From an uncultured Eubacteriales bacterium (GTDB lineage Bacteria > Bacillota > Clostridia > Oscillospirales > Acutalibacteraceae), in contig CAKSOL010000004.1 in NCBI GenBank assembly GCA_934477125.1, positions 1-64,000 of the forward strand: a DNA stretch of 64,000 nt, written 5' to 3'. Below the pieces are notes generated by a model. That model searched no databases, was not told the origin of the DNA, and saw only the letters and a list, made by a program, of their open reading frames with translations. Both the position numbers and the translations under genes were made by a program. Position 1 is the first letter of the stretch. The number at the start of each line of letters is the position of its first letter. Shown here in pieces: positions 5,607 to 14,943 of the stretch.

Positions 5607-7010
5607 TTACGAAAGATCCTCGACTATAAGCTCGCGGACGGCGTTTTCGTCCTCGGGAGCCTTATCGCGAACCGCAAAGAATTTTTCGGCAACCTGCGGG
5701 AAAAGCGCATAGCTCAGAACGTCCTCCTCGGACTTTCCGATGCCCTTTTCTTTCATTTCGCGGGCATATTTTACAAGCTCCGGCTCTATAAGGTCGGCAG
5801 GACGGCAGGTTATAACCTTGTCGTTTCCTATCGCCTTTTTGCGAACCTCCTCGTTCACCTTGCCCGGCAGAGCTCCGTATTCTCCGCGCAGCAGAGCCTT
5901 GGACTCCTTGGTTATCATCTTATACCGCTCTCCGGAAAGAACGTTGAGAACCGCCTGCGTTCCGACAATCTGGCTGGTCGGGGTTACGAGCGGCGGATAG
6001 CCGAAGTCCTCGCGGACGCGCGGAACCTCCGCTAAAACGTCGTAATACTTATCAGCGGCGTTAGCCTGCTTGAGCTGAGAAATAAGGTTTGAAAGCATTC
6101 CGCCCGGAACCTGATAAATAAGAGTCTTGGTATCGACATTGAGAACCTTCGGGTCAAGAGTTCCCTCGGCTTTCATCTTGTCGGCAACGGTGCGGAAATG
6201 AGCCGCGACCTCGGAAAGCGCCGTAAGGTCAAGACCGGTATCCCTCGGAGTTCCCCTGAGGGTTGCAACAAGCGCCTCGGTTGCCGGGTTTGAAGTTCCG
6301 TTGGCAAACGGAGACAGCGCGCAGTCAACTATATCAACTCCCGCCTGCGCCGCCATAAGATAGGTCATATCGCCGGTGCCGGTGGTGTTGTGAGTGTGAA
6401 GATGAATCGGAACGTGAACGCTCTCCTTGAGCCTCTTAACAAGCGAATATGCGTCATAAGGCAGAAGCAGGTTCGCCATATCCTTTATACAGATAACGTC
6501 CGCTCCCATATCCTCAAGCTGGCGCGCAAGGTTAATGAAATACTCCTCGTTATGAACCGGACTTGTCGTATAGCTCATCGCGGTTTCGCAGATTCCGCCG
6601 TATTTCTTGCAGCTCTTGACCGCCTGCTCAAGATTTCGGGGGTCGTTAAGCGCGTCGAAAATCCTGATAACGTCTATTCCGTTTTCAATAGACTTTGCAA
6701 CGAATTTATCAACAACATCGTCCGCATAGTGCTTATATCCGAGGATATTCTGACCGCGGAAAAGCATTTGCAGCTTGGTGTTGGGCATATGCTTTTTGAG
6801 GGTGCGGAGTCTCTCCCAGGGGTCCTCGTTCAAAAAGCGCATACAGGCATCAAACGTAGCTCCGCCCCAGCACTCAATAGACCAGTAGCCTATTTTATCG
6901 AGCTTTTCGAGAGCGGGAAGCATATCCTCAATTCTCATTCGCGTTGCCGCCTGAGACTGGTGAGCATCACGCAAAATAGTGTCAGTTATAAACAGCTTTT
7001 TATTTTCCAT
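5607..7010 (-). CDS. oadA: Oxaloacetate decarboxylase, carboxyltransferase (alpha) subunit
   Basis: 467 residues from the ATG at 7010, which has GAGGAGG in front; an in-frame ATG 33 bases further upstream is less likely. The enzyme moves the carboxyl group of oxaloacetate to biotin. DTILRDAHQSQAAT near the N-terminus, VICIKDMANLL with the probable carboxylated lysine, and the metal-binding HLHTHNTTG motif are all present. The biotin domain found at the C-terminus of many OadA proteins is missing and is encoded separately at 8257-8619. It is the last gene of the leftward unit oadG, biotin carrier, oadB, oadA. Naming it pyruvate carboxylase subunit B is an alternative, but the neighbouring membrane subunits favour the decarboxylase. 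Confidence 0.93.
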   Translation of the reverse strand: MENKKLFITDTILRDAHQSQAATRMRIEDMLPALEKLDKIGYWSIECWGGATFDACMRFLNEDPWERLRTLKKHMPNTKLQMLFRGQNILGYKHYADDVVDKFVAKSIENGIDVIRIFDALNDPRNLEQAVKSCKKYGGICETAMSYTTSPVHNEEYFINLARQLEDMGADVICIKDMANLLLPYDAYSLVKRLKESVHVPIHLHTHNTTGTGDMTYLMAAQAGVDIVDCALSPFANGTSNPATEALVATLRGTPRDTGLDLTALSEVAAHFRTVADKMKAEGTLDPKVLNVDTKTLIYQVPGGMLSNLISQLKQANAADKYYDVLAEVPRVREDFGYPPLVTPTSQIVGTQAVLNVLSGERYKMITKESKALLRGEYGALPGKVNEEVRKKAIGNDKVITCRPADLIEPELVKYAREMKEKGIGKSEEDVLSYALFPQVAEKFFAVRDKAPEDENAVRELIVEDLS

Positions 7011-7026
7011 TCTAATACTCCTCCTA

Positions 7027-8238
7027 TCAGCCGAACAGAGCAATCAGAACGCCCGCCGCTATTGCCGAGCCGATAACTCCGGCAACATTCGGACCCATAG
7101 CGTGCATCAGCAGGAAGTTGGACGGATCGGCCTTCTGACCCTCCATCTGCGATACTCTCGCCGCCATAGGAACGGCGGAAACGCCGGCAGAACCGATAAG
7201 CGGGTTTATCTTGTTCTTGGTGAACAAATTCATAAACTTTGCAAGCAAAACTCCGCCCGCGGTTCCGAGTCCGAACGCGCAAACGCCCATAACCAGGATT
7301 TTCAGCGTGTTGACATTCAGGAACGCGCTTGCCGTCGCAGTTGCTCCGACCGAAATTCCGAGGAAAATAGTTACTATATTCATCAGCTCGTTCTGAGCGG
7401 TCTTGCAGAGACGCTCCGCAACTCCGGATTCCTTCCAGAGGTTTCCGAGCATCAGGCAGCCGACCAGCGGCGTTGCCGACGGTACGAGCAGGGCAACGAA
7501 AACCGTAACGACAATCGGAAAAAGTATCTTCTCGGTTTTGGAAACCGGGCGCAGCTTATCCATTTTAATGCAGCGCTCTTTCTTTGTTGTGAGCAGGCGC
7601 ATAATCGGCGGCTGAATAACCGGAACAAGCGCCATATAGCTGTACGCCGCGACCGCGATAGGTCCGAGCAGGTCGGGGAAAAGCTTTGAGGTTGTATAAA
7701 TCGCGGTAGGACCGTCCGCTCCGCCGATAATTCCTATCGAAGCGGCGGCAGTCTGCGGGAAGCCGAGGTAAACGCAGCCGATAAAGGTTACGAATATTCC
7801 GACCTGCGCGGCAGCGCCGAGGAGCAGCGACTTAGGATTGGCGATAAGCGGACCGAAATCGGTCATCGCTCCTATTCCGACAAATATAAGGCAGGGATAA
7901 AGGCAGGTTTTAACGCCGATATAAAGGATATCGAGCAGACCGCCCTCGGACATTATACGGCCGTAGCTGTGATAAAACTCGCTGTTCGAGTTCATAAAGT
8001 CCGCCCAAAGCTCGGTATGGTACATCTCATTGCCGGGGACAAGCGCGGTAAGGTTTGTGAGCAGCATACCGAACGCTATGCCGATAAGCAGCAGCGGCTC
8101 AAACTGTTTCTTTATAGCGAGCCACAGCAGCAGCAGCGATATAAGGATCATCACAAGATAACCCCAGTTTTCGCTGAAGTTTGCAAACAGACTGTAAAAT
8201 CCCATCTGTTTGACAAAATCCATTACTCTATCTAACAT
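7027..8238 (-). CDS. oadB: Sodium-translocating decarboxylase beta subunit
   Basis: 403-residue integral membrane protein with about ten hydrophobic segments. It releases CO2 from carboxybiotin and uses the energy to export sodium. The family signature GGADGPTAIY is at residues 172-181 and contains the sodium-binding aspartate (Asp175). The same family serves methylmalonyl-CoA and glutaconyl-CoA decarboxylases, but the adjacent OadA-type subunit points to oxaloacetate. It lies 16 bases upstream of oadA and 18 bases downstream of the biotin carrier gene, in one unit. Confidence 0.93.
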   Translation of the reverse strand: MLDRVMDFVKQMGFYSLFANFSENWGYLVMILISLLLLWLAIKKQFEPLLLIGIAFGMLLTNLTALVPGNEMYHTELWADFMNSNSEFYHSYGRIMSEGGLLDILYIGVKTCLYPCLIFVGIGAMTDFGPLIANPKSLLLGAAAQVGIFVTFIGCVYLGFPQTAAASIGIIGGADGPTAIYTTSKLFPDLLGPIAVAAYSYMALVPVIQPPIMRLLTTKKERCIKMDKLRPVSKTEKILFPIVVTVFVALLVPSATPLVGCLMLGNLWKESGVAERLCKTAQNELMNIVTIFLGISVGATATASAFLNVNTLKILVMGVCAFGLGTAGGVLLAKFMNLFTKNKINPLIGSAGVSAVPMAARVSQMEGQKADPSNFLLMHAMGPNVAGVIGSAIAAGVLIALFG

Positions 8239-8256
8239 TTCCCATTCCTCCGCAGC

Positions 8257-8619
8257 TTACGCGATAACGCAGAGAACCGCGCCGGTTTCAACGCTTGAGC
8301 CCTTGGTTACGTTTACGGAAGCGACCGTGCCGTCGCAGGGAGCCATAATTTCATTCTCCATCTTCATAGCCTCAAGGACCATAAGAACGTCGCCCTTTTT
8401 AACAGCCGCGCCGTTTGCAACGTTTATCGAAAGAATAGTTCCGGGCATCGGGCATGAAACGGTCTGACCGCCGGCAGGAGCCGCTGCGGGAGCGGGGGCT
8501 GCGGCAGGGGCGGGAGCAGCCGGAGCTGCTGCGGGAGCGGACTTAACCTCTGCGGCGTCGATAGCCTCAAGGGTTATTTCATATGCTGTTCCGTTGACGG
8601 TTACTTTATACTTTTTCAT
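8257..8619 (-). CDS. Biotin carrier protein of oxaloacetate decarboxylase
   Basis: 120 residues. The C-terminal biotinyl domain has the VLEAMKMENEI motif, with Lys86 as the biotin attachment site. An Ala-Pro-rich flexible linker (about residues 27-50) joins it to a short N-terminal beta segment (KYKVTVNGTAYEI). The mobile biotin arm shuttles carboxyl between OadA in the cytoplasm and OadB in the membrane. Its gene position between oadG and oadB and the absence of this domain from OadA explain its role. Such carriers are also called gamma or delta subunits in related decarboxylases. Confidence 0.93.
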   Translation of the reverse strand: MKKYKVTVNGTAYEITLEAIDAAEVKSAPAAAPAAPAPAAAPAPAAAPAGGQTVSCPMPGTILSINVANGAAVKKGDVLMVLEAMKMENEIMAPCDGTVASVNVTKGSSVETGAVLCVIA

Positions 8620-8649
8620 TTTCTTTTTCTCCTGACTTAAATTAAATTT

Positions 8650-8931
8650 TTAAAGCTTTCTGAAAGAAAGAACGCGGATAGCCGAAACATCGGTTCCCAT
8701 TTCCTCGGCAGCCGCCGCGGTTACAGCGGCAAGAATTTCCTGCCGGTTCTCTATAACGGCAGAAGCGGCGGAAGCAGCCGGAGCGCTTTCCGCTTTTTCC
8801 GATTTATCAGCCTTTCCCGAGCCGCACAGCGCGCTCATTATCTTACAAATAATTATGATAGCAATAAGACCGACAAACACCGTTCCTACTCCGAGACAGA
8901 TAACAAACCAATTCGGAATTTCGTTTACCAT
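8650..8931 (-). CDS. OadG-like small membrane subunit of decarboxylase
   Basis: 93 residues: one N-terminal transmembrane segment (about 8-30), a charged Ala/Ser-rich linker and a C-terminal segment ending in SAIRVLSFRKL. The OadG family anchors the cytoplasmic and membrane parts of the complex. It is the promoter-proximal gene of the leftward unit, 30 bases before the biotin carrier gene. Sequence conservation in this family is weak, so size, topology and position carry the call. Confidence 0.8.
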   Translation of the reverse strand: MVNEIPNWFVICLGVGTVFVGLIAIIIICKIMSALCGSGKADKSEKAESAPAASAASAVIENRQEILAAVTAAAAEEMGTDVSAIRVLSFRKL

Positions 8932-9090
8932 ATCAGCACCTCCCCGTGCCTATCATCCGCAGACCTTAATCTGCGGGCTTCGACCGGACAATCAGCGGAT
9001 TTTTTCGGAAAAACCGGGATTTCGCAGCGCTTTTATCCTCGTTCTTCCGAAAAAACTTCCAAACTGTCCCATTTTAAACTTACTGTTGTT

Positions 9091-9119
9091 ATTGTACCAC
9101 TTTGTTAAAAAATTTGCAA
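9091..9119 (-). promoter_or_regulatory. Promoter of the oad operon
   Basis: On the minus strand TTGCAA (9119-9114) and TACAAT (9096-9091) with a 17-base spacer. It gives a leader of about 150 bases holding a small hairpin, CCGCAGA with its complement at 8959-8978. The rest of the 466-base gap 8932-9397 is AT-rich, with no gene seen. Confidence 0.7.
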
Positions 9120-9314
9120 GCAGAAATTTAAAAATCCTTAACCTGCGGCAAACAATGTATTTTATATGAATATTTTATTAAATATTAAACTGTTATACAG
9201 ACAAGAGTTAGTCGGATATCTCCCGCCTTTATGTCCGGCGGCAGTATTTCGGTGTTATATTGTCTGAAATTTAACATTTAACATTTAATTTAATAAAACT
9301 TTTTAATTTTGTTA

Positions 9315-9343
9315 TTTACACGGCGGGGAAAAAGTGATATTAT
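9315..9343 (+). promoter_or_regulatory. Promoter of nifJ
   Basis: TTTACA (9315-9320) and TATTAT (9338-9343) with a 17-base spacer, about 55 bases before the start codon. Confidence 0.7.
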
Positions 9344-9397
9344 ATACTTTGTACGAGAACTTGCTTCTCAGTAATTTTAAAACAGGAGGAATTTTCA

Positions 9398-12300
9398 ATG
9401 GCCAGAAAATTCAAGACCATGGACGGTAATAATGCCGCGGCGCACGTTGCGTATGCGTTCACCGAGGTAGCCGGAATTTATCCGATAACCCCGTCCAGCC
9501 CGATGGCGGACTATGTTGATCAATGGTCTGCACAGGGATTAAAAAACATCTTCGGTACTACGGTTAAGGTTGCTGAAATGCAGTCTGAGGCCGGTGCCGC
9601 CGGTACGGTTCACGGCTCGCTTGCAGCCGGTGCGCTTACCACCACCTTCACCGCTTCTCAGGGACTTCTGCTTATGATCCCTAATATGTATAAGATAGCC
9701 GGTGAGCTGCTGCCCTGCGTTTTCCACGTATCGGCTCGCTGCGTTGCGTCTCACGCTCTTAACATCTTCGGCGACCATTCGGACGTTTATGCCTGCCGTC
9801 AGACCGGTTTCGCAATGCTTGCCGAGACCAACCCGCAGGAGGTTATGGACTTAGGTCCGGTTGCTCACCTTGCATCTATCGAGGGACGCGTTCCGTTCAT
9901 CAATTTCTTCGACGGCTTCCGCACCTCTCACGAAATTCAGAAAATCCAGGTCTGGGATTATGAGGACCTCAAGGAAATGTGCGATATGGACGCTGTTGAG
10001 GCGTTCCGCAAGCGCGCTTTGAATCCGGAGCATCCGGTAATGCGCGGCTCGCACGAAAACGGCGATATCTTCTTCCAGCACAGAGAGGCCTGCAATAAGT
10101 ATTACGACGCTATGCCGGCTATCGTTGAGAAGTATATGGACAAGATAAACGCCAAGCTCGGTACGGATTACAAGCTGTTCAACTATTACGGCGCACCCGA
10201 CGCGGAGCGCGTTATAGTCGCTATGGGCTCTATCTGCGACGTTGCAGAGGAGGTTATAGATTACCTTACCGCCAAGGGCGAAAAGGTAGGTCTTGTAAAG
10301 GTACGTCTGTACCGTCCGTTCTCGGCTGAAAAGCTGGTTGAGGCAATCCCTGCCTCCGCAAAGGCAATAGCGGTTCTCGACCGCACCAAGGAACCTGGTG
10401 CTCTCGGCGAGCCTTTGTTTATGGACGTTGTCGGCGCTCTTGCCGCTACCGGACGTCATATTGACACCGTTATCGGCGGCCGTTACGGTCTCGGCTCAAA
10501 GGATACTCCGCCGGCAAGCGTATTCGCGGTATACAAAGAGCTTTCCAAGGAAAATCCGAAGGCTCAGTTCACTCTCGGCATAAACGACGATGTTACCGGT
10601 CTTTCTCTCGACGAGGAGGCTGCTCCGAACACCGCCGCCGAGGGTACTATCGAGTGTAAATTCTGGGGTCTCGGCGGCGACGGAACGGTCGGCGCGAACA
10701 AGGACTCTATAAAGATTATCGGCGACCACACCGACAAGTATGTTCAGGCATACTTCCAGTATGACTCCAAAAAGACCGGCGGTATCACTATTTCCCACCT
10801 GCGCTTCGGAGACAAGCCGATTAAGAGCCCCTATTACATCAACAAGGCTGACTTTGTTGCCTGCCACAATCCGTCCTATGTAACCAAGGGCTACAAGATG
10901 GTAAACGATGTTAAGCCGGGCGGCGTGTTCCTTATTAACTGCCAGTGGGATTTTGAGGAGCTCTGCCACCACCTCAACGCCGAGGCAAAGCGCTATATCG
11001 CTCAGAATAACATTCAGCTTTATACCGTCAACGCTATCGACATTGCGGCTGAAATCGGTCTCGGAAAGCGCACGAATACTGTTTTGCAGTCTGCTTTCTT
11101 CTCGCTCTCCAAGGTTCTCCCGGAGGCTGAGGCTATCGGATATATGAAGGAAAAAGCCCAGAAGTTTATGAAGAAGGGCAAAGAGATAGTCGAAATGAAC
11201 GAAAAGGCTATCGACGCCGGCGCTACCGCTTATGTTAAGATTGACGTTCCGGCTGACTGGGCAAATGCGGTTGACGAAAGCAAGACCGTTGTTGAAGAGG
11301 GTCCGGAGAAGCTCGTCAAGATGGTTGACAGCATTATGAAGCCGGTAGGTCTTATGAACGGCGACTCTCTGCCTGTTTCCGCTTTCATTGACCACGCCGA
11401 CGGTACATTCGAGCAGGGCGCTTCCGCTTATGAAAAGCGCGGAGTTGCCGTTATGGTTCCGGAATGGAACAACGAAACCTGTATCGGCTGTAATAAGTGC
11501 GCATTTGTCTGCCCGCACGCTACTATCCGTCCGTTCGCTCTGAGCGAGGAGGAAAAGGCTGCCGCTCCGGCAAATATCAAGATTGCGACAAAGGAAAAGA
11601 TGGTCACAAACAAGGGCTATGCCTATACTATGACCGTTTCTCCGCTCGACTGTATGGGCTGCGGAGTCTGCGTCGGAGTTTGCCCGACCGCGTCTATCAA
11701 GATGGTTCCGCAGGAATCTCAGCTCAAGGAGCAGGATGTATTCGATTACTGCGTTGCAAAGGTTACGGAGAAGAAGGACGTTGCGACCTCCGCAAACGTT
11801 ATTTCCTCTCAGTTCCGCAAGCCGCTGCTTGAATTCTCAGGCTCCTGCGCCGGCTGCGCCGAGACCTCCTATGCCCGTCTGATTACTCAGCTGTTCGGCG
11901 ACAGAATGTATATTTCCAATGCTACCGGCTGCTCCTCCATCTGGGGCGGACCTGCCGCAACCTCTCCTTATACCACCAATGCCGAGGGTCACGGTCCCGC
12001 TTGGGCTAACTCTCTGTTCGAGGACAATGCTGAGCACGGCTTCGGTATGTTCCTCGGTCAGCAGGCTATCCGCGACCGTCTGATTGAGGACGTTAAGCAG
12101 ATTGTTGCTTATGAAAAGACCTCTGACGCCGTTAAGGCGGCAGGCGAGGAATACCTTGCAACTCTCGACGACGGCGACAAGAACGCCGAGGCATCCAAGG
12201 CTCTTGCCGCGGCTCTGCGCGAGCAGAATGCCGACTGCGATATCTGCAAGGATGTTATTAAGCATTCCGAGTACCTCTCCAAGAAATCCGTCTGGATTTT

Positions 12301-12940
12301 CGGCGGCGACGGCTGGGCATACGATATCGGCTTCGGCGGCGTTGACCATGTTCTCGCCTCCGGCAACAACGTAAACATTATGGTATTCGATACCGAGGTT
12401 TACTCCAACACCGGCGGACAGGCATCCAAGGCGTCCAATATCGGTCAGGTTGCTCAGTTTGCGGCTGCCGGTAAGGCAATCGCAAAGAAGAGCCTTGCGG
12501 AAATCGCTATGTCCTACGGATATATCTATGTTGCTCAGATAGCTATGGGCGCAGACCAGAATCAGACCCTCAAGGCTCTGAAAGAGGCTGAGGCTTATAA
12601 CGGTCCGTCACTCGTTATCGGCTATGCTCCCTGCGAGATGCACTCGATAAAGGGCGGTATGGTAAACTGCCAGAAGGAAATGAAGAAGGCTGTTGACTGC
12701 GGCTATTGGGATCTGTTCCGCTATAATCCGGCGCTCAAGGCCGAGGGCAAGAATCCGTTCAGCCTCGACAGCAAGCCTGCAACTGCCGATTATAAGGACT
12801 TCATCCTCGGCGAGGCTCGTTATTCTTCTCTTACCCGTTCGTTCCCCGAACGCGCCGAAAAGCTGTTCGATAAGGCTGCCGAGACTGCAAAGGCCCGCCG
12901 CGCTCACCTCGAAAAGCTTGTTGAGCTTTACGGTAAGTAA
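9398..12940 (+). CDS. nifJ: Pyruvate:ferredoxin (flavodoxin) oxidoreductase
   Basis: 1180 residues, the full length of the single-chain enzyme that oxidises pyruvate with CoA to acetyl-CoA and CO2 and reduces ferredoxin or flavodoxin. The order is standard: N-terminal domain with YPITPSSPM, a gamma-type domain, two 4Fe-4S motifs (CIGCNKC from Cys695; CMGCGVC from Cys752), and a C-terminal thiamine diphosphate domain with GGDGWAYDIG and the EVYSNTGGQASKAS stretch. A further cysteine motif SCAGCAET fits the proximal cluster. ATG follows AGGAGG. Codon use is strongly biased to common codons, as expected of an abundant enzyme. It stands alone between its own promoter and terminator and is divergent from the oad operon. 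Confidence 0.97.
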   Translation: MARKFKTMDGNNAAAHVAYAFTEVAGIYPITPSSPMADYVDQWSAQGLKNIFGTTVKVAEMQSEAGAAGTVHGSLAAGALTTTFTASQGLLLMIPNMYKIAGELLPCVFHVSARCVASHALNIFGDHSDVYACRQTGFAMLAETNPQEVMDLGPVAHLASIEGRVPFINFFDGFRTSHEIQKIQVWDYEDLKEMCDMDAVEAFRKRALNPEHPVMRGSHENGDIFFQHREACNKYYDAMPAIVEKYMDKINAKLGTDYKLFNYYGAPDAERVIVAMGSICDVAEEVIDYLTAKGEKVGLVKVRLYRPFSAEKLVEAIPASAKAIAVLDRTKEPGALGEPLFMDVVGALAATGRHIDTVIGGRYGLGSKDTPPASVFAVYKELSKENPKAQFTLGINDDVTGLSLDEEAAPNTAAEGTIECKFWGLGGDGTVGANKDSIKIIGDHTDKYVQAYFQYDSKKTGGITISHLRFGDKPIKSPYYINKADFVACHNPSYVTKGYKMVNDVKPGGVFLINCQWDFEELCHHLNAEAKRYIAQNNIQLYTVNAIDIAAEIGLGKRTNTVLQSAFFSLSKVLPEAEAIGYMKEKAQKFMKKGKEIVEMNEKAIDAGATAYVKIDVPADWANAVDESKTVVEEGPEKLVKMVDSIMKPVGLMNGDSLPVSAFIDHADGTFEQGASAYEKRGVAVMVPEWNNETCIGCNKCAFVCPHATIRPFALSEEEKAAAPANIKIATKEKMVTNKGYAYTMTVSPLDCMGCGVCVGVCPTASIKMVPQESQLKEQDVFDYCVAKVTEKKDVATSANVISSQFRKPLLEFSGSCAGCAETSYARLITQLFGDRMYISNATGCSSIWGGPAATSPYTTNAEGHGPAWANSLFEDNAEHGFGMFLGQQAIRDRLIEDVKQIVAYEKTSDAVKAAGEEYLATLDDGDKNAEASKALAAALREQNADCDICKDVIKHSEYLSKKSVWIFGGDGWAYDIGFGGVDHVLASGNNVNIMVFDTEVYSNTGGQASKASNIGQVAQFAAAGKAIAKKSLAEIAMSYGYIYVAQIAMGADQNQTLKALKEAEAYNGPSLVIGYAPCEMHSIKGGMVNCQKEMKKAVDCGYWDLFRYNPALKAEGKNPFSLDSKPATADYKDFILGEARYSSLTRSFPERAEKLFDKAAETAKARRAHLEKLVELYGK

Positions 12941-12972
12941 TAGACCAAGACAGAGCAAAAAGGCTTAAATTC

Positions 12973-13010
12973 AAAAAAGGGATTGCCGCCAAAAACGGCA
13001 GTCCCTTTTT
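12973..13010 (+). terminator. Terminator of nifJ
   Basis: AAAGGGATTGCCG pairs with CGGCAGTCCCTTT (one G-U pair) and is followed by T residues. Confidence 0.88.
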
Positions 13011-13047
13011 CAGCGGCGGCGGCAGGATAATAATTTTAAAAAAATGC

Positions 13048-13076
13048 TTGACAAATCGCGCTGCGCGTATTATAAT
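13048..13076 (+). promoter_or_regulatory. Promoter of orphan 5S rRNA gene
   Basis: Consensus TTGACA (13048-13053) and TATAAT (13071-13076) with exactly 17 bases between them; both hexamers are perfect. Confidence 0.9.
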
Positions 13077-13108
13077 AGTATTGTTGTCAGACGGCAACAT
13101 ACATCAGT

Positions 13109-13224
<116 letters not shown>

Positions 13225-13256
13225 AAAGAGGTCGTTCTTCAGAACGGCCTCTTTTT
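13225..13256 (+). terminator. Terminator of 5S rRNA gene
   Basis: AAAGAGGTCGTTCT pairs with AGAACGGCCTCTTT (one G-U pair) around a two-base loop, then T residues. Confidence 0.9.
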
Positions 13257-13313
13257 CGTATAAACAGCGGCAAACCGCCGCAATATACCCATTATCGGAA
13301 AAGGAGTTTTATT

Positions 13314-14819
13314 ATGCGCGCAAGCGGTATTCTTATGCCGATATTCTCCCTGCCCTCGCCCTACGGTATCGGCACGCTCGGAAAAGAAGCATACAGATTT
13401 ATCGATTTTTTGCAGAAATCCGGTCAGACCTACTGGCAGATGCTTCCTGCCGGACCTACCGGATTCGGAAATTCGCCGTATCAGTCCTTTTCGGTTTTTG
13501 CCGGAAACCCTTACTTCATAGACCTCGATATGCTTTCTCAGGACGGTCTTTTGACACGCGGAGAAATTGAGTCTGTCGATTGGGGCAGGCGGAGCGACTG
13601 TGTTGATTACGGCAGGCTTTACGAAAAGCGTTTCGGACTGCTGAGACTTGCCGCCCGTCGTTTCGGAGAGAAAAAATCGGTTGAATACGAGGTGTTCTGC
13701 CGTTTCCATAACCGCTGGCTGCCAGATTACGCGCTGTTTATGGCGATAAAGGACTCGCTTTCGGGGTGCAGCCTTGACTGCTGGGAGGAGAATATCAGAC
13801 TCAGAAGACCGACCGCCTTAGAGCAGGCGCGCGAACGGCTCGCAGACGATATCGCGTTCTATCAGATATTGCAGTTTTTCTTTCATAAGCAATGGAAAAT
13901 GCTGCGTTCGTATGCGGCAGGAAAGGGAATTAAGCTTATAGGCGATATCCCGATTTACACCTCTCCCGACAGCGCGGACGTATGGAGCTGTCCGCAGCTG
14001 TTTCAGCTTAACGAACGCCTGGGACCTGCGGCAGTCGCCGGAGTTCCGCCGGACGCTTTTTCGGCAGATGGGCAGCTTTGGGGCAATCCGCTCTACGACT
14101 GGGACGCTATGGCGCAGGACGGGTATTCCTGGTGGGTTCAGCGTATGCGTCACGCCTTTACAATGTTTGACGTTGTAAGAATAGACCATTTCCGCGCGTT
14201 TTCCGCTTATTTCAGTATTCCGGCAGGGGCGGCAAGCGCCGCCGAGGGAAAATGGATAAAGGGACCGGGCGAGAAGTTTTTCGCGCAGCTTGAAAAGGCT
14301 CTCGGCAGGCTCCCGGTAATTGCGGAAAATCTCGGAGATTTGGATGATGATGTTCACGATTTGCTTAAAGCGACCGGTTTTCCGGGAATGAAGGTTCTGC
14401 AATTTGCGTTTGACCCCGATACCGAAAGCTCCTATCTGCCGCATAACATTGAGAAGGACTGCGTTGTTTACACCGGGACTCACGATAACGAGACCGCTCT
14501 CGGATTTGCGAAAGAGGGCGATGCGCGGCAGGTTGAATATGCGCGGAAATATCTGCGTATAGAGCCGGACGAAAGCTTTAACTGGGCGATGATAAAGGCG
14601 GCGATGGCGACCTGCGCCGACACGGTTATTCTCCAGATGCAGGACTTTTTGGGGCTGGATAATTCCGCAAGGATAAACACTCCCTCCAAGCCGGACGGGA
14701 ACTGGAGCTGGAGAATAGATTACAGCTGTATAAACGACTGGCTGGCGAAGATAATAAGGGATGTTACGGCTACATATTGGCGGCTGCCGCAGACCGAAGA
14801 GAGCAAAACGGAAAAATAA
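13314..14819 (+). CDS. malQ: 4-alpha-glucanotransferase (GH77, amylomaltase)
   Basis: 501 residues, cytoplasmic. It transfers alpha-1,4-glucan segments and takes part in maltodextrin or glycogen turnover. The N-terminus ASGILMPIFSLPSPYGIGTLG and WQMLPAGPTGFGNSPYQSFS are characteristic. VRIDHFRAF holds the catalytic aspartate, AENLGD the acid-base glutamate and HDNETALGF the third carboxylate. ATG at 13314 has AAAAGGAG in front; the frame stays open further upstream but that part lies over the 5S terminator. It stands alone; no other glycogen genes are near. Confidence 0.95.
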   Translation: MRASGILMPIFSLPSPYGIGTLGKEAYRFIDFLQKSGQTYWQMLPAGPTGFGNSPYQSFSVFAGNPYFIDLDMLSQDGLLTRGEIESVDWGRRSDCVDYGRLYEKRFGLLRLAARRFGEKKSVEYEVFCRFHNRWLPDYALFMAIKDSLSGCSLDCWEENIRLRRPTALEQARERLADDIAFYQILQFFFHKQWKMLRSYAAGKGIKLIGDIPIYTSPDSADVWSCPQLFQLNERLGPAAVAGVPPDAFSADGQLWGNPLYDWDAMAQDGYSWWVQRMRHAFTMFDVVRIDHFRAFSAYFSIPAGAASAAEGKWIKGPGEKFFAQLEKALGRLPVIAENLGDLDDDVHDLLKATGFPGMKVLQFAFDPDTESSYLPHNIEKDCVVYTGTHDNETALGFAKEGDARQVEYARKYLRIEPDESFNWAMIKAAMATCADTVILQMQDFLGLDNSARINTPSKPDGNWSWRIDYSCINDWLAKIIRDVTATYWRLPQTEESKTEK

Positions 14820-14840
14820 ATTTAAAACGGAAGTATAATG

Positions 14841-14869
14841 AGCGTGTCGATTTTCGGCACGCTTTTTTT
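14841..14869 (+). terminator. Terminator of malQ
   Basis: AGCGTGTCG pairs with CGGCACGCT around TATTT-like loop bases and is followed by seven T. Confidence 0.88.
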
Positions 14870-14943
14870 GCAGATGACAGAAAATCAAGCCTGCGGACTG
14901 CATAATTGCCTCGGTTTCCCGGCAAACTATACCGGGTGATAAA

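Noticed and set aside
10496..11518. Long open frame (340 codons) antisense to nifJ
   Set aside because: It is the mirror of strongly biased nifJ codons. No start signals and no recognisable protein; the sense strand is certain. Similar antisense frames over malQ, argS, pncB, pnp and the V-ATPase genes were dropped for the same reason.
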